NCBI GenBank assembly: GCA_938029995.1
Contig: CALHGI010000397.1
Location: 1 to 7,120, forward strand
Length of the DNA: 7,120 bases
Source: an uncultured cyanobacterium
GTDB lineage: Bacteria > Cyanobacteriota > Cyanobacteriia > Phormidesmidales > Phormidesmidaceae
Reading direction: 5' to 3'
Below, one piece after another: positions 4,492-7,120 of this stretch (its first letter is position 1; every line of letters begins with the position of its first letter). The position numbers were made by a program, and so were the translations under genes. The notes beneath the pieces were generated by a model. It did not search any database and was not told the DNA's origin. It worked only from the letters and a program-made list of their open reading frames with translations.

Positions 4492-6213
4492 CTAGACAAG
4501 ACTGACGACGGCTAGGCGCTGCTCTAGGTAGGTCTGTAATTTTTGTGCGCTCATGGGTCTGCCAATCAAGTACCCCTGGGCAAAATCGCACTCATATTTT
4601 TCTAAAATGGATTGCTCCTCGATGGTTTCTACGCCTTCTGCGATGATGCACAAACCTAGATCGTGGCCCATTTGGATCGCGGACTTGAGAATGACTTGAT
4701 TTTTAGGATCCGTGGCTACCCCCCGCACAAAGCAGTTGTCAATCTTCAATGTATCAATGGGTAGCTTTTGCAAATAGCTGAGGGATGAATAGCCGGTGCC
4801 AAAGTCGTCCACTGCTAAACGAATACCTAAATCTTTGAGCTCATTTAAGGTGCGTACGGCCGCATTGGCGTCTTGAATGAGGGCTGTTTCGGTAATTTCG
4901 AGTTCTAACAGATGGGGGGATAGGTCACTGGTTTTCAAGATTTGTGCAACTTGTTGGCTCAGGCTGCCCTGGTTAAATTGCACGCTGGATAGATTGACCG
5001 ACATGTGGCGCAGCCCTAGATTCATCTTGTGCCATTGGCAGGCTTGGTGACAGGCCGTTTCTAGCACCCATCTGCCGATGGATATAATCAGCCCTGTTTC
5101 TTCTGCGAGGGGGATAAACAGGCCAGGGGAGATGGAGCCAGCTTCGGGATGGTGCCAGCGAATCAGGGCTTCTACCCCTTCTATGCAGCCGTTGCTTAGA
5201 TTTAATTGGGGTTGATAATAGACTTCAAACTCGTCCCGTTCTAGGGCGTAGCGTAGCCAGGTTTCTAACCGAATTTGATATTCGGTGGCGACGGTCATAT
5301 CGGGTTGATAAAACTGACAGTAGCTGCTTTTTTGCCGTTTGGCGTATTCTAGGGCCGCATCGGCTTGGCGCATGAGTACCGGTAACTCTTGGCTATTGTC
5401 TGGATACATGGCCACCCCCACACTGGCGGTGAGAAATACTTCATGGCCAGGGAGTGAGAAGGGGCGACTCAGGGCGTCCATGAGTTCCGTGGCTAGTTTT
5501 CTGACCGTGCCCAGTTGTTCTACATGGCCCAGGGCAATGGCAAACTGGTTGCCGGTGAGGCGTGCCAAGGTGATATCTGGCGGTAAGGAGGCACTGAGCC
5601 TATGGCTGGCGGACTGTAGGAGCTTATCCCCGGCGGGATAGCCCAAAATATTGTTGATTTGCCTCAGGCGATCCAAGCTGAGGGACAGTAATGCCACCGG
5701 ATGTTGGGATGTTTGGATCAGCTGGGTGAAGCGTTGTTCAAAGAGAAGATGATTGGGTAGCTTGGTGAGGCTGTCGTAATAGGACAGGCGGTTGAGGTGT
5801 TCTGCGGCCAGTCGTAAATGGCTGAGGTAGTGGTTGGTAATGGCTTCTTGCTGGTTGAGGCGGGTTGCGATCGCAGCAATCAAGACCTCATCGGAAAAGG
5901 GTTGTAGCAGACAGTCATCTGCCCCCAATTCCATGGTTTGGCGCATATGTTGGTGGGCATATAGGGAGCTGAGCAGGATAAACGGAGTGACCACCAGCTG
6001 CAGGTCCTTACGGATCTGTTTCAATACGTGGTGACCGTTGCAGTCACTCAAATCCCAATCACAGATAATTAGATTTGGATTAAGGGCTCTGGCTAGTTCT
6101 AAGCCTTTGGCCCCTGTTTCCGTTTGTTCGACGCTGTAGCCTGCGGCTTCAATCATGGGTACGGTTGTTGCCGGTCGTACCTTGGATGACCCAATGAGTA
6201 AAATCTTTTGCAT
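4492..6213 (-). CDS. REC-GGDEF-EAL response regulator, predicted cyclic di-GMP phosphodiesterase
   Basis: The 573 residues hold a receiver domain (about 1-118), a helical linker (119-145), a GGDEF domain (about 146-300) and an EAL domain (about 315-565). The EAL domain looks catalytically complete: EAL (348-350), Asn407 in NLSS, Glu439 and Glu442 in ELEITET, Asp469-Asp470 in DDFGTG, Lys490, EGVET (526-530) and Gln546 in QGY. It should hydrolyse cyclic di-GMP to pGpG in the cytoplasm. The GGDEF signature is TGNQF (220-224), the first metal Asp is Ser179, and the I-site Arg is missing, so cyclase activity is unlikely. A GTP-sensing role remains possible. The receiver keeps Asp52 but has Gly8-Ser9 for the acidic pair and Gln104 for the conserved Lys, so normal phosphorylation is doubtful. 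The start at 6213 gives the usual MQKILLIG opening of a receiver; its ribosome site is weak. No histidine kinase is adjacent, so its input is unknown. Confidence 0.93.
   Translation of the reverse strand: MQKILLIGSSKVRPATTVPMIEAAGYSVEQTETGAKGLELARALNPNLIICDWDLSDCNGHHVLKQIRKDLQLVVTPFILLSSLYAHQHMRQTMELGADDCLLQPFSDEVLIAAIATRLNQQEAITNHYLSHLRLAAEHLNRLSYYDSLTKLPNHLLFEQRFTQLIQTSQHPVALLSLSLDRLRQINNILGYPAGDKLLQSASHRLSASLPPDITLARLTGNQFAIALGHVEQLGTVRKLATELMDALSRPFSLPGHEVFLTASVGVAMYPDNSQELPVLMRQADAALEYAKRQKSSYCQFYQPDMTVATEYQIRLETWLRYALERDEFEVYYQPQLNLSNGCIEGVEALIRWHHPEAGSISPGLFIPLAEETGLIISIGRWVLETACHQACQWHKMNLGLRHMSVNLSSVQFNQGSLSQQVAQILKTSDLSPHLLELEITETALIQDANAAVRTLNELKDLGIRLAVDDFGTGYSSLSYLQKLPIDTLKIDNCFVRGVATDPKNQVILKSAIQMGHDLGLCIIAEGVETIEEQSILEKYECDFAQGYLIGRPMSAQKLQTYLEQRLAVVSLV
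5867..5874. repeat. HIP1 octamer
   Basis: GCGATCGC, the highly iterated palindrome of many cyanobacterial genomes, here inside the regulator gene and extended to TGCGATCGCA. Confidence 0.85.
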
Positions 6214-6221
6214 AGAAGCTA

Positions 6222-6250
6222 CTGTTTGAACCCAGTCAAGTTCAGCACAG
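6222..6250. promoter_or_regulatory. Interrupted dyad just upstream of the regulator gene
   Basis: TGAAC (6227-6231) and GTTCA (6240-6244) are inverted around an 8-nt loop. CTG (6222-6224) and CAG (6248-6250) could extend the pairing across a small internal loop. It starts 9 nt upstream of the ATG at 6213, so it could be a leader hairpin limiting ribosome access, or an operator. Confidence 0.3.
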
Positions 6251-6459
6251 GTTGCAAGTCCCGGACGTGACCTGCGGTTTGATGCCTGTGTTGAGATTTT
6301 GAGATGTCTTCCTATTCCAACCGTGGGATCAACGTTGGTAACGTCAATATGATGGTTGGGAAAATGGCAGTTGCTCTAGAATGCCCGAGCTAGCATGGAG
6401 ACCGACAACGGATATTCAGTACTGGGTTCAGTCTTGGGTCGTTTAGTCGGGATACTTAA

Positions 6460-6469
6460 GGGGGCCCCC
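6460..6469. repeat. GGGGGCCCCC palindrome
   Basis: This is a perfect 10-bp GC-only palindrome between aroA and the regulator gene. A nearby C-run (6485-6490) could compete for the G-run, giving alternative folds. No function is assigned. Confidence 0.4.
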
Positions 6470-6496
6470 ATGAATGTATGGTCACCCCCCTAGTGG

Positions 6497-6530
6497 TTTG
6501 TCAAGACAAAGATTGAGGATGAGTCTTGAC
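6497..6530 (-). terminator. Overlapping inverted repeats after aroA
   Basis: GTCAAGAC (6500-6507) and GTCTTGAC (6523-6530) form a perfect 8-bp stem with a 15-nt loop. The first arm also lies inside a second dyad, TTTGTC-AA-GACAAA (6497-6510), so the two folds exclude each other. The larger stem begins 16 nt after the aroA stop codon (6547-6549), a good position for a terminator. A T-run is lacking. Confidence 0.45.
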
Positions 6531-6546
6531 GCTGCTACCCTGCTAC

Positions 6547-7120
6547 TTAAAGGGCAAATTGCTCTAGGGTTGAGGCAAAGGGCGGATAGGAAACCGCCGC
6601 TGCTTCGGCCTGCCGAATGGTGGTTGAACCGCTGGCCCGCAGCGCGGCAATGGCTAAACTCATGGCAATGCGATGGTCGGTAAAGCTATCCACATCGGCC
6701 CCCTGGAGGGTGGCTCCCCCTTGAATTTCTAAGCCATCGGGTAGTTCGCTGATGGAGCCCCCAAGACGGCTGAGCTGACTGGCGGTTACGGCGATGCGAT
6801 CGCTTTCTTTAACCCGTAATTCCGCCGCATCCTCAATGCGGGTGGTGCCCTCGGCAAATAGGGCTGCTACCGCTAGAATCGGCACTTCATCAATTAAGCG
6901 GGGGATTAAGCTGCCCCCCAGGGTGCAGGCCTTGAGCTGGCTAGTGCGAACCCGAATATCGGCTACGGGTTCCCCGGTGACGTCCCGTTCGTTTTCTAGG
7001 GTAATGTCCGCGTCCATTTGCTGGAGCGCTTCTAAAATGCCAGTGCGGGTGGGGTTGATGCCGACATTCTCAATGACTAAATTTGACCCTGGCACAATGG
7101 CGGCGGCCACCATCCAATAG
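6547..7120 (-). CDS. aroA: 3-phosphoshikimate 1-carboxyvinyltransferase (EPSP synthase), C-terminal part
   Basis: EPSP synthase joins shikimate 3-phosphate and phosphoenolpyruvate in the sixth step of the shikimate pathway, in the cytoplasm. About 190 C-terminal residues are present; the frame continues past the right edge as [12 protein letters not shown], so the start is outside. Numbering from the first Met at 7113, the conserved segments are [13 protein letters not shown] (18-30), [17 protein letters not shown] (73-89) with catalytic-type Asp75, [10 protein letters not shown] (98-107) with Glu103, and FTDHRIAM (144-151) with Arg148, a probable phosphoenolpyruvate contact. The end, [18 protein letters not shown], is normal for the family. 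A HIP1 octamer lies inside the gene (6796-6803). Nothing visible suggests truncation apart from the window edge. The gene is followed by overlapping inverted repeats that may terminate it. Confidence 0.95.
   Translation of the reverse strand, partial: YWMVAAAIVPGSNLVIENVGINPTRTGILEALQQMDADITLENERDVTGEPVADIRVRTSQLKACTLGGSLIPRLIDEVPILAVAALFAEGTTRIEDAAELRVKESDRIAVTASQLSRLGGSISELPDGLEIQGGATLQGADVDSFTDHRIAMSLAIAALRASGSTTIRQAEAAAVSYPPFASTLEQFAL
6796..6803. repeat. HIP1 octamer
   Basis: The second GCGATCGC copy, inside aroA. Two copies in 7.1 kb exceed the chance expectation of roughly 0.1 for an 8-mer and support a cyanobacterial source. Confidence 0.85.

Larger units (their letters stand above)
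6214..6546. other. 333-bp spacer without a supported gene
   Basis: It separates the aroA stop from the start of the regulator gene and should contain the regulator's promoter, which I could not place with confidence. It holds an interrupted dyad near the regulator start, a GGGGGCCCCC palindrome (6460-6469), and overlapping inverted repeats at 6497-6530. CCAAC/GTTGG-type short repeats occur at 6317-6359. A 69-codon plus-strand frame beginning at 6474 runs mainly antisense to aroA and is not credible. Confidence 0.5.

Noticed and set aside
6794..7120. 108-codon plus-strand frame opposite aroA
   Set aside because: It is antisense to aroA and has a Ser/Arg-rich shadow composition.

Overview
The window looks like chromosomal DNA of a cyanobacterium. 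It carries a full-length ycf3 (photosystem I assembly, found in oxygenic phototrophs), a stand-alone gatC, a small protein of a type I know only from cyanobacteria, and two copies of the HIP1 octamer GCGATCGC (5867-5874 and 6796-6803). Base composition is moderately GC-rich with relaxed codon use, which would suit a filamentous Leptolyngbya-like lineage, but the genus cannot be fixed from this sequence. I see no tRNA, rRNA, CRISPR array, insertion sequence or phage gene.

Layout from left to right. The 3' part of a metallo-beta-lactamase/beta-CASP nuclease-like gene (+, 1-1202) converges on a small conserved gene (-, 1213-1497), with only 10 bp between their stops. A 180-bp divergent spacer follows. 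It holds phased CATA repeats and an 18-codon upstream ORF, and leads into a creatininase-family hydrolase (+, 1678-2424). That gene converges on gatC (-, 2483-2770). From gatC onward every gene is on the minus strand: gatC, ycf3 (2871-3392), an unrecognised 150-residue protein with a possible acyl-carrier-like C-terminus (3538-3990), a 501-bp spacer with several small inverted repeats, a REC-GGDEF-EAL regulator (4492-6213), a 333-bp spacer, and the C-terminal part of aroA (6547-7120, running off the window).

The genes are mostly housekeeping and do not form one pathway: RNA metabolism, tRNA-dependent amidation, photosystem I biogenesis, aromatic amino-acid synthesis and second-messenger signalling. 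Gaps of 100-500 bp between most of them suggest separate transcription units. The signalling gene is the most informative. Its receiver and GGDEF domains have both lost key residues while the EAL domain is intact, so it is predicted to degrade cyclic di-GMP rather than make it.

I found no convincing new multi-gene system. The observations most worth following are the mirror-symmetric hairpin whose two arms carry the stop codons of a convergent gene pair, the four-cysteine tail on the beta-CASP protein, the degenerate receiver and GGDEF domains, and the 19-20 bp phased repeats with a start-stop-overlapping leader ORF before the creatininase-family gene.
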